This document shows, one piece after another, positions 17,549 through 26,550 of a stretch of 47,410 bases of DNA. Source of the stretch: Alcaligenaceae bacterium (lineage in GTDB: Bacteria; Pseudomonadota; Gammaproteobacteria; Burkholderiales; Burkholderiaceae_B). The position numbers and the translations under genes are program-made. Below the pieces are notes generated by a model that was not told where the DNA came from, searched no databases, and was given only the letters and a program-made list of their open reading frames with translations. Within the stretch, counting starts at the first letter, position 1; the number at the start of each line of letters is the position of its first letter. The stretch is from NCBI GenBank assembly GCA_029263795.1, contig JAJUFI010000005.1, positions 1 through 47,410 on the forward strand, read 5' to 3'.

Positions 17549-18502
17549 ATGACTCTGACCGAACTCAAATATATAGTTGCCGTTGCCCGCGAGCGCCATT
17601 TCGGCCGGGCGGCGGAAGCCTGCTTCGTCAGTCAGCCGACGCTATCGGTGGCCATTCGCAAGCTTGAGGAAGAGTTGGGAGTGGTATTGTTCGAGCGCGG
17701 CGGCGCCGAAGTCAGTGTCACCGATGTCGGCCTGAGAGTCATTGCACAGGCCCAGAAGGTGCTCGAGGAAGCCGCCATGGTCAAGGAAATTGCACGGCAG
17801 GGTGAAGACCCGCTGGCAGGCCCTTTACGCGTGGGCATCATTTACACCATCGCCCCCTATCTCCTTCCCCACCTGGTGCCCACACAGGTTAAACAGACAC
17901 CTCAGATGCCGCTGGTCCTTCAGGAAAATTACACCAATCGCCTGCTGGAACTGCTGCGACAGGGTGAACTCGACTGCGCCATCGTTGCGCTGCCCATTCC
18001 CGATTCTGGTCTTGTGGTGGAGCCTCTTTACGATGAACCCTTTCTGGTGGCCGTTCCCGCAAACCATCCTTGGGCGCAGCGCGAGCGTATCAACCCGGAT
18101 GAACTCAAGCAGGAAACCATGCTGCTGTTAGGCAGCGGCCATTGCTTCCGGGACCAGGTGCTGGAAGTGTGCCCTGAGTTCGCCCGCTATTCGGCGTCCA
18201 GTGAAGGAATTCAGCGAAGCTTCGAAGGTTCGTCACTGGAAACCATCCGGCACATGGTGGCGGCCGGGCTCGGCGTCACCGTCATGCCGGCCAGTTCCCT
18301 GAGTGCTCCCGGCGTGGCCGAAGGCCCCGAGGGGCGGCTGCTGCGCTACATTCCCTTTGAAAAACCAGTACCCGACCGGCGCGTGGTGCTGATCTGGCGC
18401 AAGAGTTTCCCACGCCCAGCCGCGATGAAGGCGCTTGCCACCAGCATTCGCGACTGCGGGCTGCCCGGGGTTCAATATCTACCGGCTCAAGATTTTGCCT
18501 GA
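17549..18502 (+). CDS. oxyR: Hydrogen peroxide-sensing regulator OxyR
   Basis: 317-residue LysR-type redox sensor. DNA-binding domain at 1-65 (LKYIVAVARERHFGRAAEACFVSQPTLS). The effector domain contains GSGHCFRDQVLEVC, whose cysteines fall at 199 and 208, exactly the E. coli OxyR disulfide pair, so identification is firm. Oxidation by H2O2 switches the tetramer to activation of catalase and peroxiredoxin genes. Ribosome site AAGAGGAA. It lies 37 bp after recG in the same direction, so the two may be co-transcribed. Confidence 0.96.
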   Translation: MTLTELKYIVAVARERHFGRAAEACFVSQPTLSVAIRKLEEELGVVLFERGGAEVSVTDVGLRVIAQAQKVLEEAAMVKEIARQGEDPLAGPLRVGIIYTIAPYLLPHLVPTQVKQTPQMPLVLQENYTNRLLELLRQGELDCAIVALPIPDSGLVVEPLYDEPFLVAVPANHPWAQRERINPDELKQETMLLLGSGHCFRDQVLEVCPEFARYSASSEGIQRSFEGSSLETIRHMVAAGLGVTVMPASSLSAPGVAEGPEGRLLRYIPFEKPVPDRRVVLIWRKSFPRPAAMKALATSIRDCGLPGVQYLPAQDFA

Positions 18503-18504
18503 GG

Positions 18505-18527
18505 CCCTAGGGTTTACCCCTAAGTGA
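18505..18527 (+). promoter_or_regulatory. Motif shared by both livJ genes (copy 1)
   Basis: TAGGGTTTACCCCTA has perfect 5-bp inverted arms (TAGGG/CCCTA) and is part of a longer block matching the site at 25165-25185 (CCTAGGG--TACCC-TA-GTGA). It ends 66 bp before the livJ-type start. A common regulator for the two paralogs is inferred; I cannot name it. Confidence 0.5.
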
Positions 18528-18592
18528 AGTGCGGCCCGCCTTTCAGCGTGTTGCCGCGGTGTATGCTAAACGGCGAACTTTCTGGAGGATTT

Positions 18593-19714
18593 ATGAAAGC
18601 AAAATTCAAACCCTTGGTGGCAGCGCTGGGTCTTGCGGCCGGCATGACGCTGTCCGCCGTGGCATATGCCGACACAATCAAAATCGCCATTGCCGGCCCC
18701 TTCACAGGTTCAGTAACCCAGTACGGCGCCATGGTCAAGGAAGGCGTGGATACCGCCGTGGAAATGATCAATGCATCCGGCGGGGTTCTGGGCAAGCAGC
18801 TGGAAGTTGTGGTCATGGACGACGGTTGTGAACCCAAGCAGGGTCCGGTGGTTGCCAACCGCGTGGTGAATGACGGCATCAAGTACGTTGTGGGCCATGT
18901 GTGTTCTGGTGCCACCATCGCCGCAACCAATATTTATGACAGCGAAGGCGTTCTCATGATTTCGCCCTCGGCCACCGCACCTGCGGTGACTGACGGCAAG
19001 AATTATGAAATGATCTTCCGCACCATCGGTCGCGATGACCAGCAAGGCCCGGCGGCTGCCAAGTTCATCATCGAAACCATCAAGCCACAGGCCGTCGCCG
19101 TTCTGCACGACAAGCAGTCTTACGGCCAGGGCATTGCCGGCGCGGTGCGCGACGAGCTGGAAAAAGCCGGCGTGAAGGTCGTCATGTTTGAAGGCATCAA
19201 CGCCGGTGATAGCGATTATTCCGCCGTCATCACCAAGATCCGCAGCAGCGGCGCGGACTTCGTCTATTACGGTGGCTACCACCCTGAAATGGGTCTGCTT
19301 CTGCGCCAGGGTGCGGAACAGGGCCTCAAGGTGAAGTTCATGGGCCCGGAAGGGGTTGGCAACCCTGACATCAACGCCATTGCCGGCAATGCTGTCGAAG
19401 GTATGCTTCTGACCCTCCCTGCAGACTTCACTCAGGATCCGGCCAACGCCGACATCGTCAAGGCTTTTGAAGAGAAGAAGCGCAACGCTGGCGGCGCCTT
19501 CCAGCTGACGGCATACTCGGCCACTGCCGCGATTGCCGAAGGCATCAAGGGGGCGGGGGAAGACGACCCGGTGAAGGTGGCCAAGTGGCTGCGCGCAAAT
19601 TCGGTGAAGACCCCGATTGGCGAGCTTTCCTGGGACGACCAGGGTGACCTCAAGCAGTTCCGCTTCGACGTCTTCACCTGGAAGGCCGACGGCAGCAAGG
19701 AAGTCTACAAATAA
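18593..19714 (+). CDS. livJ: Branched-chain amino acid ABC transporter substrate-binding protein (orphan)
   Basis: 373-residue periplasmic binding protein of the LivJ/LivK family. Signal peptide MKAKFKPLVAALGLAAGMTLSAVAYA, then DTIKIAIAGPFTGSV, the family start. DDGCEPKQ and HVCSGATI provide the conserved N-lobe disulfide pair; YGQGIAGAVRDEL and GDSDYSAVITKI are family blocks. The ATG at 18593 has a TGGAGG site; the track start is 23 codons too early. No permease follows; it is a paralog of the binding protein at 25303, so it probably delivers a different ligand to the LivHMGF complex in this window. Ligand not determined. Confidence 0.9.
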   Translation: MKAKFKPLVAALGLAAGMTLSAVAYADTIKIAIAGPFTGSVTQYGAMVKEGVDTAVEMINASGGVLGKQLEVVVMDDGCEPKQGPVVANRVVNDGIKYVVGHVCSGATIAATNIYDSEGVLMISPSATAPAVTDGKNYEMIFRTIGRDDQQGPAAAKFIIETIKPQAVAVLHDKQSYGQGIAGAVRDELEKAGVKVVMFEGINAGDSDYSAVITKIRSSGADFVYYGGYHPEMGLLLRQGAEQGLKVKFMGPEGVGNPDINAIAGNAVEGMLLTLPADFTQDPANADIVKAFEEKKRNAGGAFQLTAYSATAAIAEGIKGAGEDDPVKVAKWLRANSVKTPIGELSWDDQGDLKQFRFDVFTWKADGSKEVYK

Positions 19715-19723
19715 GGAATAAAA

Positions 19724-19780
19724 AAGAACGGGCTTGAGCCCGCTTCAGATTGCCCTGGCAGCGTCTCGACACTGCCAGGG
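19724..19780 (-). terminator. Terminator between livJ-1 and ugpC
   Basis: Two hairpins: CCCTGGCAG/CTGCCAGGG (9-bp perfect stem, 19753-19780) and CGGGC-TTGA-GCCCG (19729-19742). Read on the minus strand, the second is followed directly by TTCTTTTTT, a classic intrinsic terminator for ugpBAEC. On the plus strand the 9-bp hairpin can end livJ-1 transcripts, though without a T-run. Confidence 0.8.
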
Positions 19781-19790
19781 TTCCACCCAT

Positions 19791-20879
19791 TCACTCGGCT
19801 TCTATGCGCTTGCCCGTAGTGCGGTCGAACCAGTGCAAGGGGTGAATGCCGTCATCACCCACTTCGATGATTTCCCCTATCTGCAGCGGATTCTTCGCAG
19901 TTTCATTCACCGGACAGCGGACGACCATGGTGGTGTCGCCGTGACGACCGTGCACCAGCTGTTCCGAACCCAGGATCTCGACCATTTCCACTTCCATGGG
20001 AATGCCCGGTGTGTACAACCGCATGTGCTCGGGCCGAATTCCCAGAATGCAGTCCCTGTCCTGCATATGAGCGGGTACTAGCCGACCGGGCACATTCAAG
20101 CCCGCGCCCTTTTCGTCACGCACCCGGCCCAGCGTGTCGACACGCACCGGAATCAGATTCATTGGCGGGGAGCCAATGAAGGCGGCCACAAAGGTTGAGG
20201 CAGGTTTATCGAAAACTTCAGCAGGGGTGCCTATCTGCTCAGCAACTCCGGCATTCATGACGATCATGCGCTGCGCAAGCGTCATGGCTTCAACCTGGTC
20301 GTGAGTCACGTAAAGGCTCGTAGTACCCAGCCGCCTGTGAAGCTTCTGGATTTCCAGACGCATCTGTACCCGTAGCTTCGCGTCAAGGTTGGACAAGGGT
20401 TCGTCGAACAGGAATACCTTGGGTTCCCGCACGATGGCGCGCCCCATGGCCACACGCTGGCGTTGACCGCCCGACAGTTGACGTGGCCGGCGGTCCAGCA
20501 AATGGCTCAATTCCAGGATCTCGGCTGCCACTTGTACACGGCTTTGAATGTCACTCTTCGACAGGCCCCGGATTTTGAGGCCATAGGCCATGTTCTCGTA
20601 TACCGACATATGGGGATAGAGCGCATAGTTTTGGAACACCATGGCAATGTCGCGTTCCGCCGGCTCCAGGTTGTTCACCATTTTCCCGTCGATGAGGATC
20701 TCGCCTTCCGTAACGGTTTCCAACCCGGCAACCATCCGCATCAGAGTCGATTTGCCGCAGCCCGAAGGGCCAACAATGACGATGAATTCGCCATCTTTCA
20801 CTTCTGCGTCCAGGCCATGGATGACGGCCACGCCGCCCGGATAGGTTTTCTTGACCTCTTTGAAGCTCAAGGTTGACAT
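19791..20879 (-). CDS. ugpC: sn-Glycerol-3-phosphate ABC transporter ATP-binding protein
   Basis: 362-residue ATPase of the CUT1 sugar/UgpC group. Walker [11 protein letters not shown]-loop [12 protein letters not shown], signature [15 protein letters not shown], Walker [14 protein letters not shown]-loop VTHDQ, followed by the C-terminal OB-type regulatory domain from about residue 240 ([23 protein letters not shown]). It ends the ugpBAEC operon, 27 bp after ugpE. The order B-A-E-C is the E. coli ugp order. Confidence 0.94.
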   Translation of the reverse strand: MSTLSFKEVKKTYPGGVAVIHGLDAEVKDGEFIVIVGPSGCGKSTLMRMVAGLETVTEGEILIDGKMVNNLEPAERDIAMVFQNYALYPHMSVYENMAYGLKIRGLSKSDIQSRVQVAAEILELSHLLDRRPRQLSGGQRQRVAMGRAIVREPKVFLFDEPLSNLDAKLRVQMRLEIQKLHRRLGTTSLYVTHDQVEAMTLAQRMIVMNAGVAEQIGTPAEVFDKPASTFVAAFIGSPPMNLIPVRVDTLGRVRDEKGAGLNVPGRLVPAHMQDRDCILGIRPEHMRLYTPGIPMEVEMVEILGSEQLVHGRHGDTTMVVRCPVNETAKNPLQIGEIIEVGDDGIHPLHWFDRTTGKRIEAE

Positions 20880-20906
20880 AATTATTTCTGCCGCTTTGCT
20901 GCAGCC

Positions 20907-21746
20907 CTATTTTTCGGAGTCGATGAGTCCCTTGACGAACCATTTCTGCATCAGAAGCACAATGAGCGCCGGGGGCAGCATGGCGAGCAGGGCAGTCGCC
21001 ATGACCAGGTTCCACTCGGTGACAGCGTCACCGCCGGCAATCATGCGTTTGATGCCCACCACGATGGGATACATCTCTTCGCGGGTGGTCATGATCAAGG
21101 GCCAGAGGTATTGATTCCAGCCGTAAATGAACTGGATCACGAAAAGTGCCGCAATACTCGTCTTGGAAAGCGGCAGGAGAATGTCCTTGAAGAACCTCAT
21201 GGGGCCCGCGCCGTCAATGCGCGCGGCTTCCACCAGTTCGTCCGGCACTGTCAGGAAGAACTGACGGAAAAGGAAGGTGGCCGTCGCCGACGCGATCAGG
21301 GGCAGGGTCAGCCCCGCATAGCTGTCCAGCATGCCCAGGCCGGCCACCACCTCGTACGTTGGCGTGATTCGCACTTCCACGGGCAGCATCAGGGTGACGA
21401 AGATCATCCAGAAGAAGAACATGCGCAGCCTGAAGCGGAAATACACCACGGCAAAGGCCGACAGCATGGATATGGCGATTTTGCCGACGGCAATGACCAA
21501 CGCCATGACGGAGCTCACCCACATCATGCGGGCGACGTCGGGTGCCCCGCCAGTTCCGGTGAGCACTGCCTTGTAGTTGTTGAAAAACTGGTCGCCCGGC
21601 AGCAGGGACATCGGTGCCTGGGCCACTTCCTGCGCCGTCTGGGTGGAGGCAATCAGGGCGACATACAAGGGAAAGGCGATGATCGCCACACCCAGAATCA
21701 GGATGAGGTGGGAGAAGAAATCGAGCCAGGGGCGCCGCTCTATCAT
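20907..21746 (-). CDS. ugpE: sn-Glycerol-3-phosphate ABC transporter permease UgpE
   Basis: 279-residue inner-membrane permease, six predicted helices. N-terminal helix [21 protein letters not shown]; the cytoplasmic EAA loop reads [25 protein letters not shown], which contacts UgpC. C-terminal half has [17 protein letters not shown], typical of UgpE. It pairs with UgpA to form the channel. Twenty-one bases after ugpA. Confidence 0.94.
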   Translation of the reverse strand: MIERRPWLDFFSHLILILGVAIIAFPLYVALIASTQTAQEVAQAPMSLLPGDQFFNNYKAVLTGTGGAPDVARMMWVSSVMALVIAVGKIAISMLSAFAVVYFRFRLRMFFFWMIFVTLMLPVEVRITPTYEVVAGLGMLDSYAGLTLPLIASATATFLFRQFFLTVPDELVEAARIDGAGPMRFFKDILLPLSKTSIAALFVIQFIYGWNQYLWPLIMTTREEMYPIVVGIKRMIAGGDAVTEWNLVMATALLAMLPPALIVLLMQKWFVKGLIDSEK

Positions 21747-21767
21747 GATGTTCTACCTGCTGACGGC

Positions 21768-22649
21768 TCAGTAATTGACCTTGCGGTCGATATATCGGAA
21801 CTGCACCACCGTCAGCAAAACGACGATGAGCATGAGGATTACCGACTGCGCGGCCGAGGAACCGATGTCCAGGCCCTTGAAGCCGGTGGTGTAAACCTTG
21901 TAGACAAGAATGGCGGTTGAAGTGCCGGGACCACCCTGCGTCATGATGTCGATGATCGCGAAAGTGTCGAAGAACGCGTAGATGACGTTAACCACCAGCA
22001 GGAAGAAGGTGGTGGGCGACAGCAGTGGGAATACTATCGACCAGAAGCGCCGCACCGGGCCTGCGCCATCAATGGCTGCGGCTTCCAGCAGCGAGCGCGG
22101 AATGGCCTGAAGGCCTGCCAGGAAGAACACGAAGTTGTAGGAAATCTGCTTCCACACGGCAGCCAGCACGACCAGTATCATGGCGTGGTCAGGTTGCAGG
22201 CGTGGGTTCCATGCCAGGCCGGCTTCCATCAGATAGACGGCCAGAATCCCTACGGAAGGGGAGAACAGGAACAGCCACAACACGCCTGCCACCGCAGTTG
22301 CCACGGCATAGGGCCAGATCAGCATGTTCCGGTAGATGCTGGAAGCACGGATGACACGGTTGGCCAGCACGGCAAGCAGCAGCGAAACGCTCAGACCAAG
22401 TACGGCAACCAGTGCCGAGAATATGGCTGTGACCTTGAATGAGTTCAGATAATCGCTGTTGCGCAGCAGTTCCTGGAAATTCTGCAGACCGACGAACTCG
22501 GAAGAAAGACCAAAGGGGTCTTCCAGATGAAATGCCTGCCACAGTGCCTGCCCAGCTGGTAAGAAAAAGAAGACCACAGTGATCAGCAACTGCGGAGCAA
22601 CCAGCAGATAGGGCAGAAACTTGTGATTGAATACGACGCGCTTTTCCAT
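21768..22649 (-). CDS. ugpA: sn-Glycerol-3-phosphate ABC transporter permease UgpA
   Basis: 293-residue inner-membrane permease with six predicted helices. It begins [30 protein letters not shown] as UgpA proteins do, and has the EAA loop [25 protein letters not shown]. The tail [22 protein letters not shown] is characteristic of the UgpA/MalF branch. It is separated from ugpB by 128 bp that carries a strong stem-loop. Confidence 0.94.
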   Translation of the reverse strand: MEKRVVFNHKFLPYLLVAPQLLITVVFFFLPAGQALWQAFHLEDPFGLSSEFVGLQNFQELLRNSDYLNSFKVTAIFSALVAVLGLSVSLLLAVLANRVIRASSIYRNMLIWPYAVATAVAGVLWLFLFSPSVGILAVYLMEAGLAWNPRLQPDHAMILVVLAAVWKQISYNFVFFLAGLQAIPRSLLEAAAIDGAGPVRRFWSIVFPLLSPTTFFLLVVNVIYAFFDTFAIIDIMTQGGPGTSTAILVYKVYTTGFKGLDIGSSAAQSVILMLIVVLLTVVQFRYIDRKVNY

Positions 22650-22732
22650 GGCAGGCCTAACTTTTGGTCAGGGGAAGGGCACCGGCAGTAAGGCGGATTA
22701 CCCCTCCCGGCAGACTGGTTGGGCAAATTGTA

Positions 22733-22769
22733 GGAGCAACTTTCGGCGTGATTTGCCGGAAGTCGCCCC
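22733..22769 (-). terminator. Stable stem-loop after ugpB
   Basis: Minus-strand RNA pairs GGGGCGACUUCCGGC with GCCGAAAGUUGCUCC: 15 bp with one mismatch and two G-U wobbles, loop of 7 bases, starting 9 bases after the ugpB stop. The wobbles pair only on the transcribed strand. No T-run follows, so it probably protects the ugpB message or limits read-through to ugpAEC. Confidence 0.7.
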
Positions 22770-22777
22770 TCAAAAGC

Positions 22778-24085
22778 TTACTTAACGCTGGATTCAAAGC
22801 GTTGCAGCAGCTCATTGCCGCGTTCAGCCACGCGCTTCAGGCCGGCTTCGGCCGTGACCTCACCAGAGAAGATCTTCTCCATTTCGCCATCGGCAACTTC
22901 ACGGATTTGCGGCAGGAAGCCCAGGCGCACACCACGCGAATTACTTGTGGTGTCAGCATCAAGCTGGCGCACGGCAATGTCCGAGCCAGGGTTCTTTTCG
23001 TAGAAACCGGCCTGCTTGGTGACTTCATAGCCCGCCTTGGTTACGGGAACATAACCCGTCTGCTGATGCCACTTGGCAGCAAGCTCGGGGCTGGAAATGT
23101 ACTTGAAGAACTTGGTCACACCCTTGTAGGTTTCCGGTGATTTCTTTGCAAATACCCACAGCGAGGCGCCACCGATGATGGTGTTCTGAGGAGCGCCGTC
23201 AATGTCATCGTGGTAGGGCAGGAAGGCCGTGCCAAACTTGAATTTCGCGTTGCGTTCGATGTTGGCCCGCGCGCCGCTCGAGCCCGTGAACATGCCGCAT
23301 TTGCCAGAGGTGAACAGCGCGTTGGGAGCGTCACCGCGGCCACCGTAAGTGAAGGAACCGTTCTTGGCCATTTGAGCCAGGAAATCGAAATGCTTCACAA
23401 AGGCGGGCTGGTCGACGCTCAGACGTGCGTCCAGACCGTCGAAACCATTGTTCTTCGTGGCGTAGGGAACGTTATGCCAGGCGGCGAACGTTTCAAGCTG
23501 AATCCAGGACGGCCAGCCGGTGGTGTAACCGCACTCCATGCCGGATTCGCGCAACTTCTTGCCGGCTGCATCCACTTCCTTCCACGTCTTGGGCGGGTTT
23601 TCAGGATCCAGCCCGGCCTTCTCGAAGGCGTCCTTGTTGTAGTACATGACGGGGGTGGAACTATTGAAGGGCATGGAGATCAGCTTGCCTTCACCCGAGG
23701 AATAATAGCTGGCCACGGCTCCGAGGAATTGAGAGGGGTCAATGGGGTCACCCACTTCTTCCGACATTTCCTGTATGGGTTTGATAGCGCCCTTGGCATG
23801 CATCATGGTGGCGGTGCCCACCTCGAATACTTGCAGGATATCCGGCGCATTGCCGGCCCGGAAAGCCGCAATGCCGGCGTTCATGGATTCCCCATAGCTG
23901 CCCTTGTAGATTGCATTGACTTTGTAGTCGGACTGGCTCTTGTTGAAACCCTCGACGAGTTCATTGACCCTGTCGCCCAGTGCGCCCTCCATGGAATGCC
24001 AGAAGGTGATTTCAGTGGCAGCATGGGCTGTTCCCAGGCTGGCCATCAGACCGGCCAGGGACAAGGCGAAGAACTTGACTTTCAT
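22778..24085 (-). CDS. ugpB: sn-Glycerol-3-phosphate ABC transporter substrate-binding protein
   Basis: 435-residue periplasmic binding protein of extracellular solute-binding family 1. Signal peptide MKVKFFALSLAGLMASLGTAHA, then ATEITFWHSMEGALGD as in UgpB. Further UgpB-type blocks: YKGSYGESMNAGIAAFRAG, PVMYYNKDAFEKAGLDPENPPKTW, NALFTSGKCGMFTGSSG and QTGYVPVTKAGYE. The start has an AGGAG site; the track's start is 16 codons too early. It binds glycerol-3-phosphate or glycerophosphodiesters as a source of phosphate and carbon. It is first in the operon and lies behind a Pho box. Confidence 0.94.
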   Translation of the reverse strand: MKVKFFALSLAGLMASLGTAHAATEITFWHSMEGALGDRVNELVEGFNKSQSDYKVNAIYKGSYGESMNAGIAAFRAGNAPDILQVFEVGTATMMHAKGAIKPIQEMSEEVGDPIDPSQFLGAVASYYSSGEGKLISMPFNSSTPVMYYNKDAFEKAGLDPENPPKTWKEVDAAGKKLRESGMECGYTTGWPSWIQLETFAAWHNVPYATKNNGFDGLDARLSVDQPAFVKHFDFLAQMAKNGSFTYGGRGDAPNALFTSGKCGMFTGSSGARANIERNAKFKFGTAFLPYHDDIDGAPQNTIIGGASLWVFAKKSPETYKGVTKFFKYISSPELAAKWHQQTGYVPVTKAGYEVTKQAGFYEKNPGSDIAVRQLDADTTSNSRGVRLGFLPQIREVADGEMEKIFSGEVTAEAGLKRVAERGNELLQRFESSVK

Positions 24086-24160
24086 GAGTGAGTCTCCTGT
24101 GAGAAGTGTCTGCCGGCACAGCCCTTTCGCCATGCCGGTTTCGGTGCGAACCGAGGCACT

Positions 24161-24191
24161 CTATTACACGTTTCTGACATGCACATGACAG
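24161..24191 (-). promoter_or_regulatory. Pho box promoter of ugpB
   Basis: On the minus strand CTGTCAT-GTGC-ATGTCAG (24174-24191) fits the PhoB direct repeat CTGTCAT-N4-CTGTCAY with 11-bp periodicity; a third, weaker copy GTGTAAT follows after another 4 bases. A -10 like TAATAG (24161-24166) lies 7 bp downstream. Phosphate-starvation induction is known for E. coli ugp. Confidence 0.78.
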
Positions 24192-24272
24192 TGCGCGCCA
24201 AAGGCGCTTCAATGTAGCCACATTCGTCTGCAGGCGTCAACGATGCAGTACCATGCACAAAGCGCAACTTAT

Positions 24273-24291
24273 ATCAGAATGTTTATCTGAT
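24273..24291. repeat. Inverted repeat upstream of proC
   Basis: ATCAGA-atgttta-TCTGAT: perfect 6-bp arms, 7-bp spacer, centred 39 bp before the proC start and in the gap shared with ugpB. Candidate operator by position; no regulator recognised. Confidence 0.4.
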
Positions 24292-24320
24292 CCTGATCCC
24301 CCAAACCAAAGAATCACAGC

Positions 24321-25151
24321 ATGAATCACGAACTTTCCATTGCATTCATCGGTGGCGGCAATATGGCCACCGCTCTGGGCTCCGGCCTGATCGGCAAGCG
24401 GTGTGGCGCTCATGATGTCCATGTCATCGACATCAACCCGGCGGCGCTGCAACCGTGGGCGGAGCAGGGCTGCAGCACTGCCACAGCTCCCGACGCAATG
24501 CTTTCCACCCGGCGCATCTGGGTATTGGCAGTCAAGCCTCAGTTCATGAAAGAAACGGTTACAGGTCTCCGCGAATATCTGCGCGACGATACGCTGGTCG
24601 TGAGCATAGCTGCGGGGATATCCGCGGAAGCACTGGGCCAGTGGCTCGGCAGTACCGGCAAACCCTGGACCCGGCTGGTGCGCTGCATGCCCAATACTCC
24701 GGCACTCATTGCTGCAGGTGCCACCGGTCTGATGGCCGGGGCAGGGGTGAACGAAGCTGAACGGGCGCAAGTAGAAATGCTCTTCAAGGCGGTCGGAGAA
24801 GTGGTGTGGGTGGAAGATGACCACGCCATAGACGTGGTGACATCACTGTCTGGAAGCGGCCCTGCCTATGTATTCCTGTTCCTGGAGTCTATGATCGCCG
24901 CTGCAGTGGAGCAGGGCATGGCGCCCGAGACGGCCCGCCGCCTGGCTCTGGCAACGGTCAATGGCGCTACACAGCTGGCAGCCCTGTCACATGAGGACCT
25001 AGCCACCTTGCGTGATCGGGTCACCTCCAAGGGTGGAACAACTGCGGCTGCTCTCGATGTGCTGCGCGAGAGGGGTTTCCCGGCTGCGGTGAAGGAGGCA
25101 ATGCTCGCTGCCTCCCGTCGTGCAGCTGAACTTTCACGCGATTTTTCCTGA
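24321..25151 (+). CDS. proC: Pyrroline-5-carboxylate reductase
   Basis: 276-residue last enzyme of proline synthesis, reducing P5C with NAD(P)H. N-terminal Rossmann motif IAFIGGGNMATALGSGLIG, then VLAVKPQ, and the C-terminal dimer domain with SLSGSGPAYVFLFLESM and the signature LRDRVTSKGGTTAAALDVL. Length typical. It is alone on its strand between ugpB (divergent) and livJ-2, with an inverted repeat in its leader. Confidence 0.96.
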   Translation: MNHELSIAFIGGGNMATALGSGLIGKRCGAHDVHVIDINPAALQPWAEQGCSTATAPDAMLSTRRIWVLAVKPQFMKETVTGLREYLRDDTLVVSIAAGISAEALGQWLGSTGKPWTRLVRCMPNTPALIAAGATGLMAGAGVNEAERAQVEMLFKAVGEVVWVEDDHAIDVVTSLSGSGPAYVFLFLESMIAAAVEQGMAPETARRLALATVNGATQLAALSHEDLATLRDRVTSKGGTTAAALDVLRERGFPAAVKEAMLAASRRAAELSRDFS

Positions 25152-25164
25152 GCATTGATTGGCG

Positions 25165-25185
25165 CCTAGGGCATACCCGTAGTGA
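25165..25185 (+). promoter_or_regulatory. Motif shared by both livJ genes (copy 2)
   Basis: TAGGGCATACCCGTA lies within a block matching the site at 18505-18527; the inverted arms match at 4 of 5 positions here. It ends 118 bp before the livJ-2 start. Function inferred only from its recurrence before the two paralogs. Confidence 0.5.
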
Positions 25186-25302
25186 CAGCGCGCAGGGGCT
25201 CCCCGGAGAATATGCGGGCCACATCGTCGAATTTTCGCAGTGGTAACCATTCTAGTCAGAACATGACGAGTCGCTCAGGCGATCATTTGGAGATCCGCAG
25301 GC

Positions 25303-26421
25303 ATGAAGTCATTTATTCGAGTGAAGCCCCTCGCCATGGCCCTGGGCGCCTTGGCATTTGCAGGTAGCGTTTACGCCGATACCATCAAGATCGGCATTCC
25401 CCAGCCCATGACAGGTCCCGCCACCCAATACGGTGACCAGATTCAGGCCGGTGCCCTGACCGCCATAGATGCCTTCAATGCTGCAGGTGGCGTCAACGGC
25501 AAGAAGCTCGAACCGCTGCTGATTGACGATGGTTGCGAACCCAAGCAGGCTGTTCCCGCAGCCAACCGGGTTGTGAACTCCGGTGCCAAGTTCGCTGTGG
25601 CACACGCCTGCTCCGGCACTACGGTGCCGGCTGTGAACGTTTACGAGAACGAAGGCATCGTGGCGATCACGCCGGGAGCCACCTCACCGCTGGTCACCGA
25701 TACCATCAAGCCGCATTTCTTCTTCCGTACCATCGGTCGTGACGACCAGCAGGGCCCCTTTGCGGCTGAATACATTGCCAAGGAGCTCAAGCCCAAGAAT
25801 GTCGCCATCCTGCACGACAAGCAGACCTATGGCAGCGGTCTGGCTGGTCAGGTGCGTGATGCGCTTGCCAAGCACGGCGTTGAAGTCGCCATGTACGAAG
25901 GCATCAACGTTGGTGACAGCGATTATTCGGCGGTCATCACAAAGCTGAAGTCACTTGGCCCGGGCCTGATCTACTTTGGTGGTTACCATGCCGAACTGGG
26001 TCTGCTGCTGCGCCAGGCGCGCGAGCAAGGTCTGAAGACGCAGTTCATGGGCCCCGAAGGCGTGGCCAACGCTGACCTGGTCGCAATTGCCGGCCCCGCT
26101 TCAGAAGGGCTGCTGGTCACGCTGCCTGCAGACTTCACCAAACTTGAGGGCAACCAGCAGATCCTGGAGAACTTCAAGACCTACAAGCGCAGCCCAGACG
26201 GCGCCTTCGCTATGCCGGCCTACGCTGCCGTGCAGATCCTGGTGGAAAGCATCAAGGCTGTGGGCGAAGACCCTGCCAAGGTGGCCGACCATATGCACAA
26301 GGCAACTTTCAACACGGCCATCGGTAAGGTTGAGTACGATGAAAAAGGCGACCTGAAGGAATTCGAGTTCGCCGTTTACAAAGTCGACGGCAAGGGCAAC
26401 ATCGTCCAGCTGGAGAAGTAA
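25303..26421 (+). CDS. livJ: Branched-chain amino acid ABC transporter substrate-binding protein (operon copy)
   Basis: 372-residue periplasmic LivJ-type protein. Signal peptide ends GSVYA, followed by DTIKIGIPQPMTGPATQYG. It shares DDGCEPKQ, TIGRDDQQGP, LHDKQ-YG and GDSDYSAVITK with the orphan paralog at 18593, so the two arose by duplication. Ribosome site GGAG 10 bases before ATG. It heads livJHMGF. A hairpin with a T-run after the gene should lower downstream expression. Confidence 0.93.
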   Translation: MKSFIRVKPLAMALGALAFAGSVYADTIKIGIPQPMTGPATQYGDQIQAGALTAIDAFNAAGGVNGKKLEPLLIDDGCEPKQAVPAANRVVNSGAKFAVAHACSGTTVPAVNVYENEGIVAITPGATSPLVTDTIKPHFFFRTIGRDDQQGPFAAEYIAKELKPKNVAILHDKQTYGSGLAGQVRDALAKHGVEVAMYEGINVGDSDYSAVITKLKSLGPGLIYFGGYHAELGLLLRQAREQGLKTQFMGPEGVANADLVAIAGPASEGLLVTLPADFTKLEGNQQILENFKTYKRSPDGAFAMPAYAAVQILVESIKAVGEDPAKVADHMHKATFNTAIGKVEYDEKGDLKEFEFAVYKVDGKGNIVQLEK

Positions 26422-26471
26422 ACTGCCAATACTTGGGGGTGTCCTGTTCATTCCGGGGCACTCCCGGTGCT

Positions 26472-26503
26472 CCAGTCGCCGGGCGGCTGGGGCCTTTCTT
26501 TTT
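26472..26503 (+). terminator. Attenuator between livJ and livH
   Basis: CCAGTCGC-CGG-GCGGCTGG forms an 8-bp stem (one G-U) followed by GGCCTTTCTTTTT, an intrinsic-terminator layout, 48 bases before the livH start. Partial read-through would give more binding protein than permease. Confidence 0.65.
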
Positions 26504-26550
26504 CCTGGCCGGTCGATCCTCGGCAGGTCGGCGTCGCGGAATCCTGTTTT

